11,631 nt of DNA from an archaeon (GTDB lineage Archaea; Thermoproteota; Nitrososphaeria; Nitrososphaerales; CADDZS01): NCBI GenBank assembly GCA_021806865.1, contig JAKAPU010000074.1, positions 1-11,631 on the forward strand, read 5' to 3'. The position numbers and the translations under genes are program-made. This document shows, in pieces, positions 6,107-11,631 of the stretch (positions within the stretch are counted from its first letter, which is position 1; each line of letters opens with the position of its first letter). Below the pieces are notes generated by a model, which searched no databases, was not told the DNA's origin, and worked only from the letters and a program-made list of their open reading frames with translations.

Positions 6107-6486
6107 AAGCTACATGCGAACTCACAGCACCTGCCAGAGCGCTCGGAGTGTGCCAGCTTTTCTTGGAGAGAGAAAACGAAGAAGATACCTTCCTAGACTG
6201 GATTTTCATCAACGAAACACTCGAGCAGAAGGGCGAGGATTGGGTGGTCGCGGCGCTTGTGGACGGTTCAATCGGATACTACACGGCACAATCTGCTAGA
6301 ATAGTTGTGGAAGAGTTCAAGCGCGGGGAAACCGAGAACTACTCCGAAAGGTGCATCGCACTCTACAAATGCAATTTGCTGAGTGAGATGGTTCACGACA
6401 TCAAGTACTTTCAGAGAAGAGAAGAAAGTGACCAGAAAGGAGCTCAAAAGTTAATCAAAAGGGTCCAAGAAAGCCGGACTCTCTGA
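6103..6486 (+). CDS. Hypothetical protein upstream of the MoxR ATPase (127 aa)
   Basis: Not recognised. The frame can begin at GTG 6073, GTG 6091 or GTG 6103. I chose 6103 for its four-base GTGA overlap with the previous stop. With 6091 the protein gains four residues and has GGGAGA just upstream. Only a few strong segments are visible: ALGVCQLFLERENEEDTFLD, then an alternating strand DWVVAALVDGSIGYYTAQSARIVV interrupted by glycine, then a Lys/Arg/Glu-rich helical C-terminus (FQRREESDQKGAQKLIKRVQ). It is about 90 bases upstream of the MoxR-type ATPase and on the same strand, so it could be a substrate or adaptor for that system, but nothing in the sequence shows this directly. Confidence 0.6.
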   Translation: MKATCELTAPARALGVCQLFLERENEEDTFLDWIFINETLEQKGEDWVVAALVDGSIGYYTAQSARIVVEEFKRGETENYSERCIALYKCNLLSEMVHDIKYFQRREESDQKGAQKLIKRVQESRTL

Positions 6487-6558
6487 CTTTCAGTCTGGGT
6501 TAGACTTGCTCTAACTCTGACTTCCATAATTTCTAACTGTTCTAATCTTGCAGAACCC
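6481..6558 (+). repeat. Short repeats and hairpins before the MoxR gene
   Basis: CTCTGACTT occurs at 6481-6489 and again at 6515-6523. GTTAGA (6499-6504) and TCTAAC (6510-6515) form a 6-bp stem, TCTAAC recurs at about 6531, and GTTCT (6539-6543) can pair with AGAAC (6552-6556). The stretch is just upstream of the ATPase start and may be an operator or weak attenuator. No T-run follows. Confidence 0.35.
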
Positions 6559-6577
6559 AAGTGGTGAAATTTGAGAA

Positions 6578-7672
6578 TTGAGTACCAATATCGGCAATGC
6601 AACTGAAGAGAGTAATTCAGGTTCAACCGTCCAGATCTCAATCGCATATGTAAAGCGCCTAATCAAGCTAGCGTACCAGACGAGGCGAGCCATCTTCCTT
6701 CATGGTAGGCCCGGCTCCGGAAAATCGAGCATGGTCCGACAGGTTGCCGATGAGCTCGGGATCCAGCTCAGAGATGTCAGACTCAACCAGCTCGAGCCCG
6801 TGGATCTAAGAGGGCTTCCAATGATAGAGGAGACAACAAAGGCAACCATCTGGACCGTACCTGACTTTCTGCCTAGGGACGGGAGAGGCATCTTGTTCTT
6901 CGACGAGTTCAACACGGTTGACCGCTCACTTCAGGCTCCGACGCTTCAACTTATCCTCGATAGAAGGCTGGGAAATTATGTACTCCCAGATGGCTGGATC
7001 GTCGTGGCTGCGGGAAACAGCATAGAAGACAGAGCGCACGTCTACGAGATGAGCTCGGCTCTCAACAACCGTTTCTTTCACATAGAATTCCCAGTGCCTA
7101 CATACGAAGAATGGTTCGACTGGGGATCCAAGAATGGAAAGACTCACCCGGCAATTCTCTCCTTTCTTAATCTCAAGCCTTCGCTTCTATTCAAATTTGA
7201 TCCGAAGCAGAAAGACCCTGCTTGGGCGAGTCCGAGGTCATGGGAACTAGCGTCAGACCTTCTGAAGGCAGATGGAGGAAAGCATCCAGAAGTTGTACGT
7301 TATGCAGTTGGAGAAGGTGCCTCACTAGAATTCGAGGGATGGTGGAGGCTAAGAGAGAAGATACCAGATCCCGAACAGCTTTTCAGGAAACCAAGAGAGA
7401 CGGAGGTCCCAAACGAAATTTCGCTCCAGCTCGTCGTGGCAACTCTCATAGTGGAGAGAATTACTTCACTGATCGCGAAGAAATCTGCTGAGCAGAAACT
7501 CTTCGAAGCACTTGACGTTGCTTGCATTCTAGCTTCAAGGCTACCGCCTGAGGTTCAAACGATCTGCCTAAAGATGCTGGTGTCTTCAAACACTGGCATT
7601 CCAGCTATTTTGTTCAAATGTCCGAACTGGAAGCCGCTTGGCTCAAGGCTTGCAAAGTACGTTATGCCCTAA
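6578..7672 (+). CDS. MoxR-type AAA+ ATPase
   Basis: A 364-residue AAA+ ATPase of the MoxR branch, a chaperone-like group that remodels or activates partner proteins using ATP. It has Walker A GRPGSGKSS (43-51), the MoxR-like segment VDLRGLP (75-81), Walker B ILFFDE (105-110), sensor 1 AAGN (144-147), ALNNRF (161-166) with the likely arginine finger, and SPRSWE further on, a likely sensor 2. The length is typical for the family. It begins at TTG 6578 with only a weak upstream GGTG, and no better in-frame start precedes the ATPase core. The next gene encodes a VWA/HExxH protein, the usual partner of MoxR ATPases (compare RavA-ViaA and CbbQ-CbbO). The two probably act as one cytoplasmic complex. 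The substrate is unknown. Confidence 0.92.
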   Translation: MSTNIGNATEESNSGSTVQISIAYVKRLIKLAYQTRRAIFLHGRPGSGKSSMVRQVADELGIQLRDVRLNQLEPVDLRGLPMIEETTKATIWTVPDFLPRDGRGILFFDEFNTVDRSLQAPTLQLILDRRLGNYVLPDGWIVVAAGNSIEDRAHVYEMSSALNNRFFHIEFPVPTYEEWFDWGSKNGKTHPAILSFLNLKPSLLFKFDPKQKDPAWASPRSWELASDLLKADGGKHPEVVRYAVGEGASLEFEGWWRLREKIPDPEQLFRKPRETEVPNEISLQLVVATLIVERITSLIAKKSAEQKLFEALDVACILASRLPPEVQTICLKMLVSSNTGIPAILFKCPNWKPLGSRLAKYVMP

Positions 7673-7705
7673 ACCAACGTTGTTCGTTCGTTGTCAAATC
7701 ATTTC

Positions 7706-7759
7706 ATGAAAGCTCAGCAGCAAAGTAACGCGACAAAGTTCAGACCAACAAGGCGGTGA
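7706..7759 (+). CDS. Possible 17-residue basic leader peptide
   Basis: ATG 7706 opens MKAQQQSNATKFRPTRR, whose TGA (7757-7759) lies inside AAGGCGGTGA, the ribosome site of the following VWA gene. Such a placement could couple the two translations. The peptide is very short and has no clear ribosome site of its own, so this may be chance. Confidence 0.15.
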   Translation: MKAQQQSNATKFRPTRR

Positions 7760-7769
7760 TTCTATTCAT

Positions 7770-8948
7770 TTGCAGCTAACTCCAGAAGAAAAAATGATCA
7801 AGGCTAGAACGCAGCTGCTTCTCCACCATCCGTTCTTTGGGTACTTTCTCACCCATCTCAGGTTTGCGGGCGACGCACTGAACCTGGGAGTAAGCACTGC
7901 TTGCGTAGAATGGGACAGGATTGCAAAGAAGTACCTTAGCTACCTCCATTACAATCCCGATTTTATCTCAATGCTCTCGGTTGAGGAAGTGCAGGGCGTT
8001 GAAGCCCATGAAATGATGCACATTCTATTGCAGAACGAACAGCGGAAGGAAAACAGAGATGAGGAAAGATATACGCGCGCGTGTGAAATTGCCGTAAACG
8101 ACACGGTTCTAAACGCCGGCTTCTCTCTACCCAGAAGGGAGGATTTTTCCCCGATACTTCCAGACCAGACGACACACAACAAAACAGTCGAAGAAATTTA
8201 CGACCTGCTTCCTCGTAAGAAAGAAGCAACAGATGAAAAGAAGTTTGTACACGTAATCTTTTCTGACAAACAAGCTGGCGGCGATTCGCGCGGTGGCACG
8301 ATCGATGTGGAAGGTATCGACGAGAAGAAGCTCAAGGAGATAGTTTCAGAAGCTGCCGCGTATGCACGAAGCCACGGGAAGCTTCCCGCTGGGATGGAGC
8401 GCTGGATCGACGATTATCTTACCCCAAAAATGAACTGGCTTCAGCTGCTCGACCACTACATCTACAACGCAATGACTACGATGACATATTCGTGGACCAG
8501 ACCGAATAGAAGGATTGCCCGCTCAAAGTTGTACCTCCCCTCTACCGTAAGACACGGGTTCGAACTCGTAGTCTGCGTCGACACAAGCGGCAGCATCTCG
8601 ATTGAATGTCTGTCTCAGTTTGCTTCGGAGATCAAATCAATAGTGAACTCAATCCAGGGTTGCACCGCGCACGTTATCGTTTGTGATGCGGATCTGTATT
8701 CAATATATGACGATATTGACAAGTCAAACCTTGAACAGCTCAGATTCGGCGGCGGAGGAGGCACGAATTTCACTCCGGCACTCGAAAAGGCCGAGGAGCT
8801 AAATCCCAGGGTGTGCGTCTACCTGACTGATGGCGATGGCGAATATCCCAAAGAGGAACCATCCTTTCCGGTCATTTGGGTGATTACACCAGAAGGTGCA
8901 CAGGAAGAACAAGTTCCTTTCGGCTCGTATGTCAAAATTCCGCATTGA
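7770..8948 (+). CDS. VWA-domain protein with N-terminal HExxH metallopeptidase-like domain (DUF2201 type)
   Basis: A 392-residue protein of the predicted metal-dependent peptidase family (COG3864/DUF2201 type). The N-terminal half carries HEMMH at 80-84, a zinc-binding HExxH motif, within EVQGVEAHEMMHILL. The middle has the family-like SWTRPNRR (241-248). The C-terminal VWA-like fold starts VVCVDTSGS (267-275) with the MIDAS DxSxS. GGGGGTNF (327-334) and YLTDGDG (351-357) supply the later metal-site Thr and Asp. No signal peptide or membrane helix is seen, so it is probably cytoplasmic. TTG 7770 was chosen because AAGGCGGTGA lies about 10 bases upstream; ATG 7794 is an alternative. It follows the MoxR ATPase by about 100 bases and is its likely partner. 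Peptidase activity is not certain in this family. Confidence 0.92.
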   Translation: MQLTPEEKMIKARTQLLLHHPFFGYFLTHLRFAGDALNLGVSTACVEWDRIAKKYLSYLHYNPDFISMLSVEEVQGVEAHEMMHILLQNEQRKENRDEERYTRACEIAVNDTVLNAGFSLPRREDFSPILPDQTTHNKTVEEIYDLLPRKKEATDEKKFVHVIFSDKQAGGDSRGGTIDVEGIDEKKLKEIVSEAAAYARSHGKLPAGMERWIDDYLTPKMNWLQLLDHYIYNAMTTMTYSWTRPNRRIARSKLYLPSTVRHGFELVVCVDTSGSISIECLSQFASEIKSIVNSIQGCTAHVIVCDADLYSIYDDIDKSNLEQLRFGGGGGTNFTPALEKAEELNPRVCVYLTDGDGEYPKEEPSFPVIWVITPEGAQEEQVPFGSYVKIPH

Positions 8949-8960
8949 TTTGATTGACAA

Positions 8961-9362
8961 GTGTTGAATCTACACATGACGGGAGAAATGATGAAACCAA
9001 AGAATGCTGAACTCGGAGAAGATTACTGGAAGGATAAGAGATCTTCATGGGGGAGCGCAATTGGCGATGAAGGATTGCTGATACGTCCTAATTACCCTGA
9101 CTTGTTCGAGCTTTCAGACCAGCTGAAAGCAATCGGAATCCCAAATGAGGTCTTGCCTTTCGATGTGTACCAAGGACCCTACATTTCTGTCCATCCGGGA
9201 TTGAATGTTTGGTACTCCGATGACTATCCATTCAGGCGATGGCTGATTCGCGGCTGTACAATTTCACCGTATGGGACGATAGATGTGGTGGCCTGTGATG
9301 ATACTGAAGCCTTGGATGTAGTTTCAAGATTGGTACCTTTGGTTTGTCTCTGTGACTTGTAG
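8961..9362 (+). CDS. Hypothetical protein after the VWA gene (133 aa or slightly shorter)
   Basis: Not recognised. It follows the VWA gene by 12 bases in the same orientation. Possible starts are GTG 8961, ATG 8976, ATG 8988 and ATG 8991. GGGAG at 8981-8985 is the only ribosome-site candidate and would serve 8991 best, giving a protein about 10 residues shorter. The core contains YPDLFELSDQLKAIGIPNEV, then an aromatic-rich middle (VYQGPYISVHPGLNVWYSDD, WLIRGCT) and a strand/helix end (TIDVVACDDTEALDVVSRLV). This looks like a compact alpha/beta protein. The position suggests an accessory factor or substrate of the MoxR-VWA pair, which is inference from context only. Confidence 0.65.
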   Translation: MLNLHMTGEMMKPKNAELGEDYWKDKRSSWGSAIGDEGLLIRPNYPDLFELSDQLKAIGIPNEVLPFDVYQGPYISVHPGLNVWYSDDYPFRRWLIRGCTISPYGTIDVVACDDTEALDVVSRLVPLVCLCDL

Positions 9363-9526
9363 CGTAGCATAGCGAAGAAAGTTAGCGACCCAACCTAGGG
9401 GCCGCCACGTTTGTTCGTTTTATTGAATTCACAGCTAGAGCTCATCATGGCTGTTTGTGGTCAGCAGATTGAGCTTCCAACTGTACAAGGATCTTTCTTC
9501 GTTCATTATGAAAAGGGAAACCAACA

Positions 9527-9751
9527 ATGCAAATTCTAGAGAATTCGGAATGCAAGGAAGCGTTCCAACCGAAGGGTCGTCTTCGATTCCAGTGCATGCA
9601 TCCCAAAATGCTTCTACAATATGATTACGACTCCCGCGAAGTAGTTTGTTCGCTTTGCGCTGAGGTGGTCGGAACCATCCATCTTCAGAGCTGCAAAACG
9701 GGAATGGTCATTGGAAGTTTCGTGTCACTCGTAGAAGGATTGGAACTTTGA
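9527..9751 (+). CDS. Small zinc-ribbon protein resembling the TFIIB N-terminal ribbon (74 aa)
   Basis: Residues 23-49 hold C23-x-H25, then after 15 residues C41-x2-C44. The context YDYDSREVVCSLCAEVVG closely resembles the second half of a TFIIB/TFB-type zinc ribbon, in which an acidic/aromatic strand leads to EVVC..CG.VV. The first pair is spaced C-x-H instead of C-x2-C. The remaining 25 residues are hydrophobic and end quickly, so the core cyclin folds of TFIIB are absent. It may bind nucleic acid or a polymerase subunit, or be a generic zinc-binding adaptor. ATG 9527 has no strong ribosome site, and about 165 bases without a clear gene precede it. Its TGA overlaps the TTG of the next gene (TTGA at 9748-9751), suggesting coupled translation. 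Confidence 0.7.
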   Translation: MQILENSECKEAFQPKGRLRFQCMHPKMLLQYDYDSREVVCSLCAEVVGTIHLQSCKTGMVIGSFVSLVEGLEL

Positions 9752-10308
9752 TCGCATTTCAACAAGAATATTCGCAACACACTGCCGTTGAAGATACATT
9801 TCCTTCGTTCTGGTCTAAAATTGCGAGCAGGAAGGAAAAACTTCGTGCCACTCTCATACTCACTGAACCAATCGTACTCCCAAGCGAACGCGACTCCGGA
9901 TGGGTCCCAGACTGGATGTTTCGAGAGCTCAAGAGCAAAAGAGAGGAGTGGGTGATGAGTGATTCGTACGACGAAACTCTCGCTGGCGACCTCGAAGCGG
10001 CGATGTACCTGTGCTGCGCTTCCTTCTTCAGCCCTCTTTCGGAACAAACCTGCAGGATCTATTTCCATGTCGCCTCAAAGCTAAGCTCAGCCCTGAAAGA
10101 GGCGATGACTTCCGACCCGGACTTTCAGGACCACATGAAGCTGCAGCTTGATGATAAAACGGAGCTCATCCGCTTCAAGAGGTGGATTAGGCGAACGCAG
10201 AAGCAGGTCAGGAATCCTCAGAAGGCAAGGAGACTTGCTGCACTGAACGACAGGTCCGCCTATGAATTACAAAACGCAGAGCTTCTGATAGCAGAGTCAC
10301 AGATGTAG
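9748..10308 (+). CDS. Hypothetical protein (186 aa)
   Basis: Not recognised. It begins at TTG 9748 in a four-base overlap with the zinc-ribbon gene; GAAGGAT at 9734-9740 is a possible ribosome site. It is mostly helical and soluble. A Trp-rich segment DSGWVPDWMFRELKSKREEW (49-68) is followed by a Cys-containing helix AAMYLCCASFFSPL (84-97), and a strongly basic helical stretch (IRFKRWIRRTQKQVRNPQKARR, about 141-162) precedes a Leu/Ala-rich end. The basic stretch could contact nucleic acid. No catalytic motif is visible. The next gene follows after 27 bases on the same strand. Confidence 0.7.
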   Translation: MIAFQQEYSQHTAVEDTFPSFWSKIASRKEKLRATLILTEPIVLPSERDSGWVPDWMFRELKSKREEWVMSDSYDETLAGDLEAAMYLCCASFFSPLSEQTCRIYFHVASKLSSALKEAMTSDPDFQDHMKLQLDDKTELIRFKRWIRRTQKQVRNPQKARRLAALNDRSAYELQNAELLIAESQM

Positions 10309-10335
10309 TAGAGTCTCGCAAGGAGAGTTTCATCT

Positions 10336-11034
10336 TTGTTGTCAGGCATCTACAGTGGTCCAACTCGCGTGAGGTTCTCGGAATCAAAGATAGTGAAGAA
10401 CATCGAAGAGGTGCTAAAGCGTAGAGACACCAGCTGCCTGTCAGATGCAGCATACTGTTTCATCACACAGCATTGCGGAAGCGCGCCAGCAGTTATTCCC
10501 GAGATCTGGATTCGGCGATATTCCGATGTGAGGGAGTTCATCAACCTCTTTCTCAAGGAAAACGAATTAGGACAAAACATTTCGAGGGATTTGCAGAACC
10601 AAAACGGATCCGACAATGTCTCGCGAATCAAGCGCGGAATCGTAGACCTCTGCTTACGCTACAAGAACGAGGTATTCGCAGATCTTGATAGCAAAGAGAG
10701 GAACCTCTCGAGGAAAATTGCAACCGACCTCATGAACGGAAGCCTGAAACTGAAAGATCTCTCGAAGCAACTTGTCATGTCTACTCTTGCGAATGTTCGG
10801 TCATTTGCAGTAAGAAATGATGCTGGCTCGGATAGTGGCAGAACAGCTAGCATCCGCGAGATAGTCGAATCTCTCAATGATCTAGCAGAAAAATACGACT
10901 ACAAGAGAATCCCCGCGATCTTCAATGCGTTCCCTGTAGAAACAATAATCGCGGGCAACTATGTGAACGCAAAGTACCGCTATGCGGTGCAGGCTGTAAT
11001 AGCGAATGCTCTAATTGAATCGATGAGAAGGTGA
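10336..11034 (+). CDS. Hypothetical helical protein (232 aa)
   Basis: Not recognised. TTG 10336 (or the adjacent TTG 10339) follows AAGGAG at 10320-10325 by about 10 bases, a convincing start. The protein is predicted mostly alpha-helical with many charged residues. Examples are ESKIVKNIEEVLKRRD (16-31), an aromatic-rich PEIWIRRYSDVREFINLFLK (55-74), DSKERNLSRKIATDLMNGSL (about 117-136) and a C-terminal helix ending ALIESMRR. No signal peptide, membrane segment or metal motif is seen. It ends eight bases before the DUF2958-like gene and is likely to be co-transcribed with it. Confidence 0.75.
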   Translation: MLSGIYSGPTRVRFSESKIVKNIEEVLKRRDTSCLSDAAYCFITQHCGSAPAVIPEIWIRRYSDVREFINLFLKENELGQNISRDLQNQNGSDNVSRIKRGIVDLCLRYKNEVFADLDSKERNLSRKIATDLMNGSLKLKDLSKQLVMSTLANVRSFAVRNDAGSDSGRTASIREIVESLNDLAEKYDYKRIPAIFNAFPVETIIAGNYVNAKYRYAVQAVIANALIESMRR

Positions 11035-11042
11035 AATAGGAT

Positions 11043-11351
11043 TTGACAGAAGTCCAGATACCTAAACTATACGAAGCTGAATCCGTTCCTCTCAAGGACA
11101 AGGTAATCTTTCAACGCTACGAAATCAGAGAAATAGGATTTGTGTGGCTGATTAGCGAACTTGACCCTGAAGAGAACTTGGCGTTTGGGTATGCGAATCT
11201 GAACGATGACGATTGCGCGGAATGGGGTTACATCAGCGTTGCCGAACTTCTAGAGAACGGTGCCGTGCTTGATAGAGAGTGGAAGCCCTGCAAGTTTAAG
11301 GAAGCTCTTCAGAGGATAAGATTTGAGAGAGAACAACAAGATAGAAGGTAG
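11043..11351 (+). CDS. DUF2958-like protein (102 aa)
   Basis: By eye this matches the pattern I know for DUF2958: a start IPKLYEAESVPLKDKVIF (6-23), a central WLISELDPEENLAFGYANL (35-53), then EWGYISVAELLENG (59-72) and a near C-terminal REWKPCKF (77-84). The family is about 100 residues, is common on plasmids, integrative elements and phages, and has no established biochemical role. Here the family's usual LGYFS..EL appears as WGYISVAEL and the ERDL segment as DREW, so it is divergent. It starts at TTG 11043 with only a weak purine-rich leader. It follows the 232-residue protein by eight bases and probably shares its transcript. Confidence 0.7.
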   Translation: MTEVQIPKLYEAESVPLKDKVIFQRYEIREIGFVWLISELDPEENLAFGYANLNDDDCAEWGYISVAELLENGAVLDREWKPCKFKEALQRIRFEREQQDRR

Positions 11352-11412
11352 TGACCCTTCGACTCTGACCATTTCGGAATAAGACGTGATTTTCGAAAGG
11401 AGAGTCAATAGA

Positions 11413-11499
11413 ATGGCAGCAGAGGAGCTTGCCATAATCATTAGGGTCAAGCCATATTCAGGAAATGATAGTTGGCCGGATTGCGGAGGAGAGCATTGA
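11413..11499 (+). CDS. Very short ORF (28 aa) with strong ribosome site
   Basis: AAAGGAGA at 11396-11403 precedes ATG 11413 at good spacing, which makes translation likely despite the length. The peptide starts MAAEELAIIIRVKPYSG and ends with a Cys (WPDCGGEH). It resembles the beginning of a larger domain cut short by the TGA, or a leader peptide. The stop overlaps the TTG of the next short ORF (TTGA at 11496-11499). Confidence 0.45.
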   Translation: MAAEELAIIIRVKPYSGNDSWPDCGGEH

Positions 11500-11579
11500 C
11501 GGAGGAAGGAAACGAAGAAGCTAACTTTGCCTCGACTCTTGAGAACAAGATCATGTACGCGATAATTCACGTTTCGTGA
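11496..11579 (+). CDS. Very short ORF (27 aa), possibly frame-broken
   Basis: TTG 11496 overlaps the previous stop in a TTGA and is preceded by GGAGGAG at 11485-11491. The peptide runs TEEGNEEANFASTLENKIMY and ends IIHVS at TGA 11577-11579. After this TGA the same frame continues with protein-like DLKTWSDWGYKSRKEAE to the window end. The gene may be longer with an in-frame stop, be decaying, or be genuinely short with a new gene starting at GTG 11576. Confidence 0.4.
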   Translation: MTEEGNEEANFASTLENKIMYAIIHVS

Positions 11580-11631
11580 GATCTCAAAACATGGAGCGAT
11601 TGGGGGTACAAGAGCAGAAAGGAAGCGGAAG
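11576..11631 (+). CDS. Possible gene start cut off by the window end
   Basis: GTG 11576 overlaps the preceding TGA as GTGA, the same arrangement used elsewhere in this window. An ATG at 11591 lies in the same frame. Only 18 codons are visible, so nothing can be said about function. The competing reading is the other frame that continues past the TGA. Confidence 0.25.
   Translation, partial: MRSQNMERLGVQEQKGSG

Noticed and set aside
9363..9526. Possible gene or terminator in the gap before the zinc-ribbon gene
   Set aside because: I found no hairpin with a T-run, no recognisable promoter and no open frame with a ribosome site in these 164 bases.
1..11631. tRNA or rRNA genes
   Set aside because: No cloverleaf-like segment with T-arm and anticodon arm, and no conserved rRNA stretch, was seen on either strand; the RNA structure present is that of the group II intron.

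Overview
The window reads as part of a mobile or extrachromosomal element (plasmid, large phage or integrated element) of a bacterium or archaeon with moderate GC content. Every supported gene is on the + strand. They are tightly packed, often touching or overlapping by four bases, many appear to start at TTG or GTG, and most match no family I recognise. One gene looks like DUF2958, a family I associate with plasmids and phages. No ribosomal, tRNA or core metabolic gene is present. A TFIIB-like zinc ribbon hints at an archaeal link, while good Shine-Dalgarno sites and a bacterial-lineage group II intron fit either domain. I do not assign a host.

Bases 1-340 are non-coding and hold an organised array of a 9-base word, TGTCCACTT, in both orientations. 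Three copies of a larger module, AAGTRGACA-N10-TGTCCACTT, are seen, all with a 10-base spacer. This looks like a protein-binding array: transposon end, replication initiator site or operator. Bases 335-814 hold no gene I can support.

Bases 828-2103 are a run of close genes: two small ORFs, a two-helix membrane protein and the first exon of an unrecognised gene. That gene is interrupted by a group II intron at about 2104-4754. The intron encodes a reverse transcriptase/maturase/HNH endonuclease and has a clear domain V and domain VI with a bulged branch-point adenosine. The second exon (about 4755-5482) continues in frame, so splicing would restore a protein of about 408 residues. A possible terminator follows at 5582-5617.

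Bases 5727-9362 are built around a MoxR-type AAA+ ATPase and a VWA/HExxH protein (DUF2201 type), a pairing that recurs in nature as a chaperone module for remodelling or metal loading. Small unrecognised genes flank the pair. Bases 9527-11631 carry the zinc-ribbon protein, two unrecognised helical proteins, the DUF2958-like protein, two very short ORFs with good ribosome sites, and a gene cut off by the window end.

All calls were made by eye. Family names rest on motif recognition, and the intron junctions are uncertain by a few bases.
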